A DNA stretch of 43,200 nucleotides from Aldersonia kunmingensis (lineage in GTDB: Bacteria; Actinomycetota; Actinomycetes; Mycobacteriales; Mycobacteriaceae), in the NCBI RefSeq assembly GCF_001646865.1, contig NZ_LRRB01000253.1, positions 1 to 43,200 of the forward strand, read 5' to 3'. Every line of letters begins with the position of its first letter. Position 1 is the first letter of the stretch. This document shows, piece after piece, positions 25,774 to 33,778 of this stretch. Under the pieces are notes generated by a model. The model was not told the origin of the DNA, searched no databases, and saw only the letters and a list, made by a program, of their open reading frames with translations. Position numbers and translations under genes: made by a program.

Positions 25774-25793
25774 TACTTGTGGTCGACTTGTAG
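25774..25793 (-). promoter_or_regulatory. SARP-type direct repeat upstream of the MMPL gene
   Basis: On the minus strand the site reads ACAAGT-N5-ACAAGT, an 11-bp period on one face of the helix, as bound by Streptomyces antibiotic regulatory proteins over a -35 region. It ends 53 nt before the MMPL start. Nine bases after the second ACAAGT is GACCCT, a possible weak -10. A near-identical site precedes the hemerythrin gene. Confidence 0.7.
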
Positions 25794-25823
25794 TTCGTCA
25801 GGAACCGGCTCGAGCTGGGTAAA

Positions 25824-28800
25824 TCAGGTGGTGAGTCGCTCGCGTGCCGCGGCGATCCACTGCGCGCAGCCGCACCGGGTCGCGACGTCCAATGCCACCG
25901 TGTAGTGCTCTTTTGCGGTGTCGGGATCGTCGAGCAGTCGTGCGAGATCGCCGAGCACGATATCGACCGGTCCCATCGCGAACGCCGCGGATACGCCGCC
26001 GCCGATCTGCCCGCGGTAGGCCAATAGCTCGCGATAGACCTCACGGGCATGCTCGGTGAGGTCGAGCGCAGCGACGGTCATGCCTCGGACCGTGAGCATC
26101 ATGGAACGCAGGTAGTCGGGGCGGATCGGTGTGGGCCCGTCGTACAGTCGCCGGGCCCTTTCGCCGTCGCCCGCCGCGTGCCGCGCCAGTGCGAGCGCAT
26201 CCACCACGGCGTCGGCCGCCTCCTCGTAGGACTCGAGCATCGGAGCCAGATCGGCGAGTTTGCCCTCGGTGTTCATCAGCGAAAACATCGCGAGCAGCAG
26301 AATGCCGTCGGCCAGCATCGCACCGTCCCGCTTCATCTGTATGTGTGCGTCGAGGAAGCACTCACGCGCGAGGTCCAGGTCGCCGCGCAGGTGATGGAGG
26401 AAACCGCGAGACATGCGGTTGATCGCCTGCGCCTGCCGCCACTGGAATCGGTCGGCGAGTCGTTCGGTCTGCGCGAGTTCGCGCTCCACACTCGCGAAAT
26501 CCAGCACTGTCGCGGCGACCTGCATCGCCGCGAAATGGCCCATCAACGCAAACGCGGGCAAGGCTGCCCGCTCACCGAGCGTGGTCAGTTCGGTTATGTA
26601 GCGTTCGCGCTCCGCCTCTGCGCCCGGCACCTCGAACACCGAGATTCGGGCGGATAGTGCGAGCCCCAAGAGCTTTTGATCGGTGCCGCGACGCGCCGCA
26701 TCGACCGCCTCGGTGGCCGCTTCGTAAGCGCGCTCGTTGCGGTCACCGGACACCTCCGCGACCAGAGCAATTTGGAGCCGGACGCGGGTCGCCTCGGCGA
26801 GGTCTGGGACCGCAAGTGCGTGCTCGATGCGTTCGACGACCCGCTCGTCGACATCGCCGTACGACCGGTTGACCCACGGGGTCGGGGTGTCCCAACAGGT
26901 GAGGGCAACGATCAGCAGGTCATCGCGCTCGGCGGCGCTGGCGATGTCGATCGCGCGATCCCGGGAAACGCGGGCTGCCATCGCGTCGCCGGCCAGAATC
27001 TCGGTGCCGCTCAACCGAGCCAGCACGGTCACAAGTTCTTCGGCATGTTCGCCGGGCAGGCGGTCGAGCGCGGCGATGGCGCGGCGGACGAACCCGGCTG
27101 CGGCGTCGTGCGCGAACCGCCGCTCGGCCTGATCCGCCGCGGCGAGCGCGGCATCCGCGGCGCGGCGCGCGGTGCTCGCGGACAGTGACTCACCGAAGTG
27201 GTGGGCCAGCGCCGCAACATCATTCGGCTGCAGTTCCTCGATCGCCTCGGCGACTCGCAAGTGCCACCGAGCGCGTCGCAGGCGGGAAATGTCCTGGTAG
27301 AGCGTGTCCCGCACGAGTGCGTGGGTGAAGCGGACGGTCCCCGGGTCCGGTTCGTCGAGCAGTCCGGCGACGACACCCGCCTCGATCGCATCGAGCACGG
27401 AGTCCTCATCGGCCTCGCTCGAGCGCAACAGCACCTCGATATCGGCTTGCCGGCCGACCACCGCGGCCATGCGGAGCGCGGCCACCGAGATTTCCGGCAG
27501 CCGGGAGAACCGGCGGCGAAGCACGTCGCGCACGCCCTCGGGAACTTCGGAGGTGGCGACGAGCTCGCCCTCGCTGCCCAGCAGGCGCGCGCTTTCACGC
27601 AGGTAGAACGGATTCCCCCCGGTGCGTTCGAGCAATGCCGACACCGTCTGGGGATCCGGGGTGGTACCCGAGACCGCGGCGAGCAGTGCGGCGGCGGGTT
27701 CGGAGGCCAGTCCAGCGAGTTTGATGCGAGCCTGGGTGGCCTTCGCGATGGCGGCCAACGCGCCCTCGAGTCGTGGGCTCACCTCGTCCGGCCGGTAGGC
27801 GACCACTGCGAGAACAGCGGTGTTGTCCACGATGCTGCTCAGCAGCGCAAGGGTTTCCGCATCGCCGCGATGGACGTCATCGAGCACGATCGCCAAGGGG
27901 CGCTGTGTGGTGACCTCGGCGAGGTATCGGGCGACGGCTCGATGCAGCATGAATCGTCCGAAGGAGGCATCGGTATCGGCGGCCGTGACCAGGCTGTCGT
28001 CGAGCAGCGGTGCCAACGCGTCGCCGTTCTCGCCGGGATCGACCGCCGCGGTGAGCGAACGCAGTGCCTCGACCCACGCCCACGCGGGCGGTGCGCCCTC
28101 GGTCTCGGGGCAGCGACCGACGGTGACGAGCCAGTCTTCCGCCTCGAGTTCGCGCCGGAACCGATTGAGCAGCAACGACTTTCCGCTGCCTGCCTCGCCG
28201 CTGAGCAACACCACGCGGGACCGGGCCGGGTCGGTGCCGGCCGCGCGATGCAACTGCTCGAGTTCCGCTTCGCGACCGACGAAGCCTTCTGTTGCTGCGG
28301 CGGGTTCGTCGGGCAATGCTGCACGGGCGGGTCCGGCAGGCTCCTCCGGTTGTGCAGTGGCGGTTCGTGCCGTTGCCTCGGCGTGCGGGCGGGAGACCGG
28401 GATCCGTTGCGCGAGTAAGTCGCTCTCCAACTGCACGAGCGCCGGCCCGGGATCGATGCCCAGTTCGTCGGCAAGCACCTCGCGCGCCTGTCGAAGTGCG
28501 GCAAGTGCATCGGCCTGCCGCCCCACCGCGTATCTGGCCAGGGCGAGCAGTCGCCAGCCCTCCTCGCGCAACGGATGTTCGCGGGTGAGCGCTTGTGCCT
28601 CGGCGGCTGCGGCACTGGGGTCGCCGGCGTCGAGTGCGGCCGTCGCGAGCATTTCCCGCGCCGCCAGCCGCAGGTCTTCGAGCCGCGTCGCCTCGGGCTG
28701 GGCCCACGGTTCGGCCGCGAACTCGGCGTAGGCCGGCCCGTTCCACACCGAGAGGGTCTCTTCGATGGCCGCGCGACGTTGCCGCGGGTCGGCGATGCCG

Positions 28801-29192
28801 GGCGCGGCGCGCACTGCCGCCTCGAATCGCCACGCGTCGACGGAGTTGGTGTCGAGCCGTACCGCGTATCCCGGCGGGCTGCTGATCAGCACCGACGCGG
28901 GCGCGCGTGGGGCGCGATCTGGCTCGAGCAGGCGGCGCAGATTGGAGATGTAGGCCTGCAGCGCGCCAAGGGCGCGCGGCGGTGGTTCGCCGTGCCAGAG
29001 GTCGTCGATCAGCCGATCGACCGAGACGACGTCACCACGCGCGACGAGGAGCAGCGCCAGCACACTGCGTTGCCTGCGGCCACCGAGGTCGACCGGATCA
29101 GGTCCCGGACCATCGCCGTCGAGCGGCATCGGAGCGTCCCCGGCCTTGTCGACGGTTGCGGCAAGCGAGCCGAGCACCCGGATGCGAATCAT
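25824..29192 (-). CDS. Large SARP-family regulator with BTAD, AAA ATPase and TPR-like domains
   Basis: 1122 residues in AfsR-like order: an OmpR-type winged helix (about 1-105, with GGRRQRSVLALLLVARGDVVSVDRLIDDLW in pattern), a bacterial transcriptional activation domain (about 110-255), a low-complexity Ala-rich linker, an AAA/STAND ATPase (Walker A GEAGSGKS near 330, Walker B LAIVLDDVHRGD near 430) and a C-terminal helical-repeat region (about 650-1122). SARP proteins bind tandem repeats and recruit RNA polymerase; the ATPase and repeats sense signals. It lies between the MMPL and hemerythrin genes, whose promoters carry matching repeats. The ATG at 29192 follows no strong ribosome site. 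Confidence 0.88.
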   Translation of the reverse strand: MIRIRVLGSLAATVDKAGDAPMPLDGDGPGPDPVDLGGRRQRSVLALLLVARGDVVSVDRLIDDLWHGEPPPRALGALQAYISNLRRLLEPDRAPRAPASVLISSPPGYAVRLDTNSVDAWRFEAAVRAAPGIADPRQRRAAIEETLSVWNGPAYAEFAAEPWAQPEATRLEDLRLAAREMLATAALDAGDPSAAAAEAQALTREHPLREEGWRLLALARYAVGRQADALAALRQAREVLADELGIDPGPALVQLESDLLAQRIPVSRPHAEATARTATAQPEEPAGPARAALPDEPAAATEGFVGREAELEQLHRAAGTDPARSRVVLLSGEAGSGKSLLLNRFRRELEAEDWLVTVGRCPETEGAPPAWAWVEALRSLTAAVDPGENGDALAPLLDDSLVTAADTDASFGRFMLHRAVARYLAEVTTQRPLAIVLDDVHRGDAETLALLSSIVDNTAVLAVVAYRPDEVSPRLEGALAAIAKATQARIKLAGLASEPAAALLAAVSGTTPDPQTVSALLERTGGNPFYLRESARLLGSEGELVATSEVPEGVRDVLRRRFSRLPEISVAALRMAAVVGRQADIEVLLRSSEADEDSVLDAIEAGVVAGLLDEPDPGTVRFTHALVRDTLYQDISRLRRARWHLRVAEAIEELQPNDVAALAHHFGESLSASTARRAADAALAAADQAERRFAHDAAAGFVRRAIAALDRLPGEHAEELVTVLARLSGTEILAGDAMAARVSRDRAIDIASAAERDDLLIVALTCWDTPTPWVNRSYGDVDERVVERIEHALAVPDLAEATRVRLQIALVAEVSGDRNERAYEAATEAVDAARRGTDQKLLGLALSARISVFEVPGAEAERERYITELTTLGERAALPAFALMGHFAAMQVAATVLDFASVERELAQTERLADRFQWRQAQAINRMSRGFLHHLRGDLDLARECFLDAHIQMKRDGAMLADGILLLAMFSLMNTEGKLADLAPMLESYEEAADAVVDALALARHAAGDGERARRLYDGPTPIRPDYLRSMMLTVRGMTVAALDLTEHAREVYRELLAYRGQIGGGVSAAFAMGPVDIVLGDLARLLDDPDTAKEHYTVALDVATRCGCAQWIAAARERLTT

Positions 29193-29229
29193 GACCGATT
29201 CAGCCTAGGACGAGTCGGTTGCTAGTGCG

Positions 29230-29250
29230 CTACAAGTCGTCGACAAGTAG
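29230..29250 (+). promoter_or_regulatory. SARP-type direct repeat upstream of the hemerythrin gene
   Basis: ACAAGT at 29232-29237 and 29243-29248 have the same 11-bp period and nearly the same intervening bases (CGTCG against CGACC) as the MMPL site. The repeat ends 53 nt before the hemerythrin ATG, again followed after nine bases by a -10-like GATTCT. It is also 38 bases from the SARP start codon, so autoregulation is possible. Confidence 0.7.
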
Positions 29251-29302
29251 GCCGGGCGATTCTCGTTGCAGTCCATCGACCAGCCCAGCAAGGAGCAACG
29301 CC

Positions 29303-29986
29303 ATGACTGCCACCATCGACACCGCCGCCCGCCCGGACACCGGCGAAATGGTGATCGTGCACAACACGTTCCGCCGCCACTTCAGCGCGCTGCCCGGACT
29401 GGTGCGCGGCGTCGCCGATGGCGATGTCGAGCGCGCACAGCGCGTGGTCTCCTTCGTAGAGGAGCTGTCCACCGGCTTGCATCATCACCACACCACCGAG
29501 GACGAGATGATGTGGCCGCTGCTGCTCGACCGCGCGCCCACCGACAGCGCGCTCATCCTCCGCATGGAAGAGCAGCACGAGCGCATTGCCGAACTCAACG
29601 AGCGCGCCCAGGCCCAGGCAGCCCGGTTTGCCGAAACCGCCGACTGGGGTGTCCGCGAGGATCTCGCGAAGACCCTCACCGAACTTTCGGCCCGGCTCGA
29701 TGAGCACATGGGTGAGGAAGAGCAGCACATCCTGCCGGTCGTCGAGACGGTCATGAGCGTCGAGGAGTGGGCGGCCATGGGGGAGCGCGGCCGCGAGGGC
29801 ATCCCGAAGGATCGCCAGCTCGTCTTCCTCGGCTTCATCCTGCAGGGCGTGTCGTCGCAGGACCGCAAGAAGTTCCTTGCCGAGATGCCGCTGATCGCCC
29901 GGGTGATGTGGCGGCTGATCGGCAAGCGGACCTACGCCAAGGAGTACCGCGAGATCTACGGGACCGATCCGGACTGGAACTCCTGA
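29303..29986 (+). CDS. Hemerythrin HHE-domain protein
   Basis: 227 residues. The four-helix HHE domain (about 15-160) shows His in VIVHNTFRRHF, the HHHHTTEDEMMWPLL block, EEQHERIAELNE and HMGEEEQHILPVV, together giving the His/Glu/Asp ligands of a di-iron centre. A C-terminal helical part (about 165-227) ends in a basic segment (RLIGKRTYAKEYREIYG). Such proteins bind oxygen, nitric oxide or peroxide, or store iron, in the cytosol. The ATG at 29303 follows AAGGAG; the longer frame runs through the SARP box and is rejected. A perfect 16-bp hairpin terminates it. Confidence 0.88.
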   Translation: MTATIDTAARPDTGEMVIVHNTFRRHFSALPGLVRGVADGDVERAQRVVSFVEELSTGLHHHHTTEDEMMWPLLLDRAPTDSALILRMEEQHERIAELNERAQAQAARFAETADWGVREDLAKTLTELSARLDEHMGEEEQHILPVVETVMSVEEWAAMGERGREGIPKDRQLVFLGFILQGVSSQDRKKFLAEMPLIARVMWRLIGKRTYAKEYREIYGTDPDWNS

Positions 29987-30000
29987 TCAGCTGCCGATAT

Positions 30001-30037
30001 GGAAGTGCGCGCCCGCCACAAGCGGGCGCGCACTTCC
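30001..30037. terminator. Very strong hairpin terminator between convergent genes
   Basis: GGAAGTGCGCGCCCGC (30001-30016) pairs perfectly over 16 bp with 30022-30037 around a CACAA loop. It begins 14 bases after the hemerythrin stop and lies 37 bases beyond the stop of the opposing secreted-protein gene, so it can serve both strands. Confidence 0.8.
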
Positions 30038-30074
30038 TGCGTTCGAACACTGCGTTGTCAGGCCGGGCGGTACT

Positions 30075-30530
30075 TCACCGCGGTATGCGATCGCGACACT
30101 CGCGATATGCCACGCCCGAGGCGACGCAATCGGCGAGGCCGCTCTGAATATCCCCGGACGTGGGCGGATCGCCGCAGAGGATCCCGCATTGCAGGTAACC
30201 GGGCACGATCTTGCCGTCGGGCCATCGGCACACATCGGTGCAGGTGTAGCCGCGCGTGTTGGGATCGCTGCGCAATCCGTCGGGGCTATACGTCCACACC
30301 CAGGCATCGGTCGCGATAACCCGCCTGCAATAGACGGTCTGCCCGTTCGAAACATGCGCGACGGCGCCGTGGTCGGCGCAGTAGTCGTTGAGGTTCACGA
30401 GCGGGCCGGGTGGTCCTAGTGGTGCGCTGGCAGCGGGTGCCGCCGCCCCGAGCCCGAGCAGGATGACGGCGCCGGCCACGACACCGAGCGGACCGCTCCC
30501 GGCGCGAAAATGTTGTCTCAAACGCGGCAT
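30075..30530 (-). CDS. Small secreted cysteine-rich protein
   Basis: 151 residues with a signal peptide: Arg-rich start, hydrophobic core about 16-33, cleavage probably after AASA. The mature part of about 115 residues has eight cysteines in the order DYC, VYC, YTC, DVC, LQC, ILC, ADC, REC, an even number that suggests four disulfides. Trp and Asn/Asp-Gly turns suggest a compact extracellular fold. I do not recognise a family. The ATG at 30530 follows GAGGAG; a longer frame adds 18 residues without signal-peptide character. Confidence 0.75.
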   Translation of the reverse strand: MPRLRQHFRAGSGPLGVVAGAVILLGLGAAAPAASAPLGPPGPLVNLNDYCADHGAVAHVSNGQTVYCRRVIATDAWVWTYSPDGLRSDPNTRGYTCTDVCRWPDGKIVPGYLQCGILCGDPPTSGDIQSGLADCVASGVAYRECRDRIPR

Positions 30531-30742
30531 CCCAAGCTCCTCGCGAGTTGTTTCTTTGCGCAAGGTAACTGTGGCGTACATCACGCTTTCTTTCGATGCG
30601 TGTCGTGCCGACGCGCTCGGGCGTTACCCCGGGTTCGGGCCGTCGATGGCTCTCGGCGTGGGTTTCCGATCAGCCGAAGGCACGGCGCGGAAGCTGCACA
30701 CACCCCAATCATGGTGCGCACCTGTGTTTTCGTGGCTACGGG

Positions 30743-30949
30743 TCAGCAGGACTGCCACTCGCCGAACGGCGGCGGGCCTTCTCCGTGCACCTTGATGTCG
30801 CCCTGGTCCTTGCGGTGCATCCATTCGTAGCCGTGCAGCACGTGCTCCTCGGATCCAGCGCTCTCGAACACCACGAGATCGCCGTTCGGCCGCTGCTCGA
30901 ATGCGAATCCGCTATTCGGAGCGATGACCCACCACTTCTCTTTGCTCAT
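30743..30949 (-). CDS. Short hypothetical protein (68 residues)
   Basis: 68 residues: MSKEKWWVIAPN at the start, an acidic aromatic middle (FESAGSEEHVLHGYEWMHRKDQGD) and a Pro-rich end with a penultimate Ser-Cys. No signal peptide, membrane helix or known motif is visible. Codon use has the GC-rich third position of its neighbours, which argues for a real gene, but the ribosome site is weak. Alone on its strand between non-coding stretches; function unknown. Confidence 0.55.
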   Translation of the reverse strand: MSKEKWWVIAPNSGFAFEQRPNGDLVVFESAGSEEHVLHGYEWMHRKDQGDIKVHGEGPPPFGEWQSC

Positions 30950-31105
30950 GGCGAAACGCCCAATCCGTGATCGATTCTCAGCGGACGAATCTCACCGTAC
31001 TCGCGGCAGGAGGGCGCTGGAACCAATGAAACAACAGTGGCGTAAGTTGCTGATGAGTCTGGCGTAACCAATGTGGTTTGTGGTGGAATAGCGAAACCCC
31101 AAAAC

Positions 31106-31155
31106 GTTACCGGCGCGTCTGTGCAGGATGGGGAAGGCGCGCCGGTAACTTCCCC
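31106..31155 (+). promoter_or_regulatory. Overlapping inverted repeats in the leader of the DUF1906 gene
   Basis: GTTACCGGCGCG (31106-31117) pairs perfectly with CGCGCCGGTAAC (31138-31149). Inside its loop, GGGGAAG (31130-31136) is complementary to CTTCCCC (31149-31155). The two hairpins share bases, so they exclude each other as RNA. They end 31 bases before the ATG. They could be an RNA switch or, as DNA, a large operator; neither is shown. Confidence 0.5.
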
Positions 31156-31186
31156 GGATTCTCGGTCGAAATGAGGAGGGGCGCCA

Positions 31187-31909
31187 ATGCAAGTTTCGCG
31201 CCGCAATCTGTTCCGGTTGACGGCCGCCGGCTCGGTAGCCGTCGGAATGGCCGGACTCGCCCCGGGGATTCCGCAGGCTCGGGCCGACAATCTCGGCACC
31301 CTGATCGACTACGCCGGTGGTGTCCCGTCCGCCGACGCGATCGCCGCCGCCGGCCACACCGGGGTGATCCGCTACGTCTCCGATCGGCGCCCGGGCGCCG
31401 AGTGGATGGCAGGCAAGCCGTTGAAGGCCAGTGAGGTCGACGCACTCACCGAAGCCGGACTCGAGATCGTGTCCTGCTACCAGTTCGGCAAGGGCCCGAC
31501 CGCCGACTGGCGTGGCGGTCTCGAAGCCGGCAAGAAGCATGCTGCGCGCGGCCTCGAACTGCACAATGCCGCGGGCGGCCCGGACCACGCGCCGATCTAC
31601 GCCTCGATCGATGACAATCCGACAGCCATCGACTTCGCGACCATGATCGCGCCTTATCTGCTCGGCTGGCAGTCCGTGGTCGGCCCGGATCGGACCGGGG
31701 TCTACGCCAATTCGCCGACCATCGACCTCGCGCACACGGCTGGGCTTGGCCGCTGGTACTGGCAGCATGACTGGGGCACACCGGACGGGCACGTGACAAC
31801 GGCAGCGCATCTGCACCAGTTCGCGATCGACGATGACACAGTCGACGGGGTCGGTGTCGACCTCAACGCAATCCTGAAGCCGGACTACGGACAGTGGTCG
31901 CTGGCCTGA
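31187..31909 (+). CDS. Tat-exported DUF1906 protein, Rv2525c-like
   Basis: A 240-residue protein with a twin-arginine signal (SRRNLF at residues 4-9, hydrophobic core, cleavage near PQARA at 31-34) and a DUF1906 domain. That domain has a glycoside-hydrolase-like TIM-barrel fold: IDYAGGVP at strand 1, VIRYVSDRRPGAEW, VSCYQFGKG, and ASIDDNP, which holds acidic residues where barrel enzymes place theirs. M. tuberculosis Rv2525c is a Tat substrate linked to cell-wall properties. The ATG follows GAGGAGGGG. The leader has overlapping hairpins, and a 32-codon gene with an excellent ribosome site follows 40 bases later. Confidence 0.87.
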   Translation: MQVSRRNLFRLTAAGSVAVGMAGLAPGIPQARADNLGTLIDYAGGVPSADAIAAAGHTGVIRYVSDRRPGAEWMAGKPLKASEVDALTEAGLEIVSCYQFGKGPTADWRGGLEAGKKHAARGLELHNAAGGPDHAPIYASIDDNPTAIDFATMIAPYLLGWQSVVGPDRTGVYANSPTIDLAHTAGLGRWYWQHDWGTPDGHVTTAAHLHQFAIDDDTVDGVGVDLNAILKPDYGQWSLA

Positions 31910-31949
31910 TCCGGCCCGAGTAACTCAACCGCGACCAAAGGAGGACGCC

Positions 31950-32048
31950 ATGCCACAGCTCCTACTGAACCTCGCCTACTGGGTCGGTGCCACGGCCTAC
32001 GAACTCAGCTCGCAATTCGTGCAGTCGGGCTTCAAGCTTCCTATCTAA
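31950..32048 (+). CDS. 32-residue miniprotein after the DUF1906 gene
   Basis: An ATG at 31950, seven bases after AAAGGAGG, opens 32 codons ending in TAA. The product begins MPQLLLNLAYWVGATAY and ends FKLPI: a hydrophobic to amphipathic helix with no charge except Glu18 and Lys29. The near-perfect ribosome site is the best support. The function is unknown; an exported or membrane-associated peptide working with the DUF1906 protein is possible. It is not covered by any longer gene on this strand and ends 13 bases before the convergent ABC gene. Confidence 0.5.
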   Translation: MPQLLLNLAYWVGATAYELSSQFVQSGFKLPI

Positions 32049-32061
32049 GCTGCCGGCCGAG

Positions 32062-32925
32062 TCAGGTCGCCTGGCGGTCGAGCGCCGTCATCGCTTCTTC
32101 CAATGTCGCCGCGACGTCGTCGACCTCGCCTGCCACATGGGCTTCGGCCAACGCTGTCCGAACCCGTTCGGCGGGGACGTTCGCTACGCGCACTCGCGTA
32201 CCGGCGAGCGTGACAGGCATCCCGGTCGCATCGAGTGCCGCGAATGCGTCCTGCCACCGATCGGTGCGCACCTCCACCGCGGTGGTATCGCCGATGATGT
32301 CGCGCTCATGTCCACCGGCGACCTTGCGCCCGTGCGACATCAGCACCAGCCGATCGCACTGCTGGGCCTCTTGCATGTAGTGCGTGGTGACCAGCACCCC
32401 GACTCCCGCGTCGGCCTGTTCGTGAATCGTGTCCCAGAGCCGTGCACGCGCGAGCGGGTCGACACCCGAAGTCGGTTCGTCGAGCACAAGCAGCTCGGGA
32501 GCGTGCGAAAGCGCGGCCAGGAACGCGAGCTGGCGCTGACGGCCCAAGCCGACCGCACCGACGAGCATGTCGCGCTGGGTGCGCAAGGACTCCGGTAGCT
32601 CGGGCTCGTCGGTGCCGAACGCTTCCGCGCTGAACGCAAGGTTCTCGGTGACGGTCAGATCGTCGTATAGCCCGAGACCCTGCGGAACGTAGCCGAGCCG
32701 CTGCCGCGTTGCGCGCGAAGGGGGTTCGCCGAACAGCCGCAGAATTCCCCAGGTGGGATGCAGGAGTCCGAGCAGCATGCGAATCACGGTCGTCTTGCCG
32801 GCACCGTTGGCACCGAGCAGGCCGACGATCTCGCCCGAATGCACCTCGAGGGAGACGTCGTCGACGGCCGTGAAGTCACCGAATGTTCGCGTCACGCGAT
32901 CGACGGTCACCAATGGCTCAGTCAT
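32062..32925 (-). CDS. ABC-2 exporter ATPase 1, signature motif lost
   Basis: A 287-residue ATPase of the YbhF/DrrA class. Walker A is GANGAGKTT (about 40-48), Walker B is LLVLDEPTSGVDP and the switch His is present in VTTHYMQEA. Where the LSGG signature should stand, the sequence reads VGLGRQRQLAF, without Ser-Gly-Gly. A C-terminal extension (about 220-287) follows. Together with the next ATPase it looks like YbhF split into two proteins. The ATG at 32925 overlaps the upstream ATPase by 8 bases (ATGACTGA); a longer frame begins inside that gene. Confidence 0.88.
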   Translation of the reverse strand: MTEPLVTVDRVTRTFGDFTAVDDVSLEVHSGEIVGLLGANGAGKTTVIRMLLGLLHPTWGILRLFGEPPSRATRQRLGYVPQGLGLYDDLTVTENLAFSAEAFGTDEPELPESLRTQRDMLVGAVGLGRQRQLAFLAALSHAPELLVLDEPTSGVDPLARARLWDTIHEQADAGVGVLVTTHYMQEAQQCDRLVLMSHGRKVAGGHERDIIGDTTAVEVRTDRWQDAFAALDATGMPVTLAGTRVRVANVPAERVRTALAEAHVAGEVDDVAATLEEAMTALDRQAT

Positions 32926-33778
32926 GCGCCACCCCGTTCGGTTGTGTGGTGGACTCGCGAGCGAGCGCCGCCGAGATGACCGCGTCCTCGAGGTCGCGGT
33001 CGAGCCGCTCTCCACCCGCGGGTGCGCCATCGGCCGACCATTCCCGGTATTCGCGTCCGCGCCGCCAGGCCCGGGTTCGCACCGTTGGCGTGGTGACGCG
33101 GTACACCGCACCGGGAGCCTCGGCGATTACCTTTTCGGGCGGTCCGTAGAGCAGAGCCTTACCTGCGTCGAGCACGAGCACCGACGACGCCCGTTCGGCC
33201 TCGTCGAGGTAGGTGGTCGCCATGGCCACCGCTGCGCCCCTCGCCGCGGCCTGGGAGATCATGCGCCACAGGTCAACTCGGCTCACCGGGTCCACGCCGG
33301 TACTCGGTTCGTCGAGCACGAGCAGCCGTGGTTCGTGCAGCATGGCCAGGCTGAACGCAAGTTTCTGCCGCATTCCGCCGGAGAGTTGCCCGGCGAGTCG
33401 ATCGCGGGCCTTGGTCAGCCCGGCTCCTTCGAGCAAAGTGTCTTGGCGCTGTGTGAGTTCACGCCCGCGGATGCCATAGGCCGACGCGAAGAAGGCGAAG
33501 TTCTCGTCGACAGTCAACTCGCGCCAGACGCCGGAAGTGGTTGGCATGAAACCGATATCGCGCAGCGGCGGCGTCGACACCCGGCCGAGTTCGGGAAGTA
33601 TCGCGCCTGCGATGGACCGCAACAGGGTGGTCTTGCCTGCCCCGTCGCCACCGACGACGGCGACGACCTCGCCGTCCGGAATCGCGAGCGAGACGTCGTC
33701 GAGTGCGAGGGTCTTCCCGTACCGGACGGTGAGACTCTCGGCACCCCAAGCCTTCCGGCTTCCACCGTGCCGAGTCAC
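32918..33778 (-). CDS. ABC-2 exporter ATPase 2, switch histidine lost
   Basis: A 286-residue ATPase. Walker A is GGDGAGKTT (about 43-51), the signature LSGGMRQK is intact, and Walker B is LLVLDEPSTGVDP. The H-loop, normally TTHYMDEA, reads ATTYLDEA, so the switch His is replaced by Thr. This is the mirror of the defect in ATPase 1, as expected for an obligate heterodimer with one working ATP site. The C-terminal domain (about 220-286) is Arg-rich. The start overlaps the permease stop by four bases (ATGA), so the three genes are coupled. Confidence 0.88.
   Translation of the reverse strand: MTRHGGSRKAWGAESLTVRYGKTLALDDVSLAIPDGEVVAVVGGDGAGKTTLLRSIAGAILPELGRVSTPPLRDIGFMPTTSGVWRELTVDENFAFFASAYGIRGRELTQRQDTLLEGAGLTKARDRLAGQLSGGMRQKLAFSLAMLHEPRLLVLDEPSTGVDPVSRVDLWRMISQAAARGAAVAMATTYLDEAERASSVLVLDAGKALLYGPPEKVIAEAPGAVYRVTTPTVRTRAWRRGREYREWSADGAPAGGERLDRDLEDAVISAALARESTTQPNGVAHD

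Noticed and set aside
25721-26050. N-terminal extension of the MMPL protein by about 110 residues
   Set aside because: It would cross the SARP box and the start of the SARP 3' region, lacks membrane or signal character, and a good ribosome site precedes the internal ATG at 25720.
31106-31155. H-type pseudoknot in the DUF1906 leader
   Set aside because: The connecting loop across the 12-bp stem would have zero bases, which is sterically impossible; alternative hairpins are the acceptable reading.
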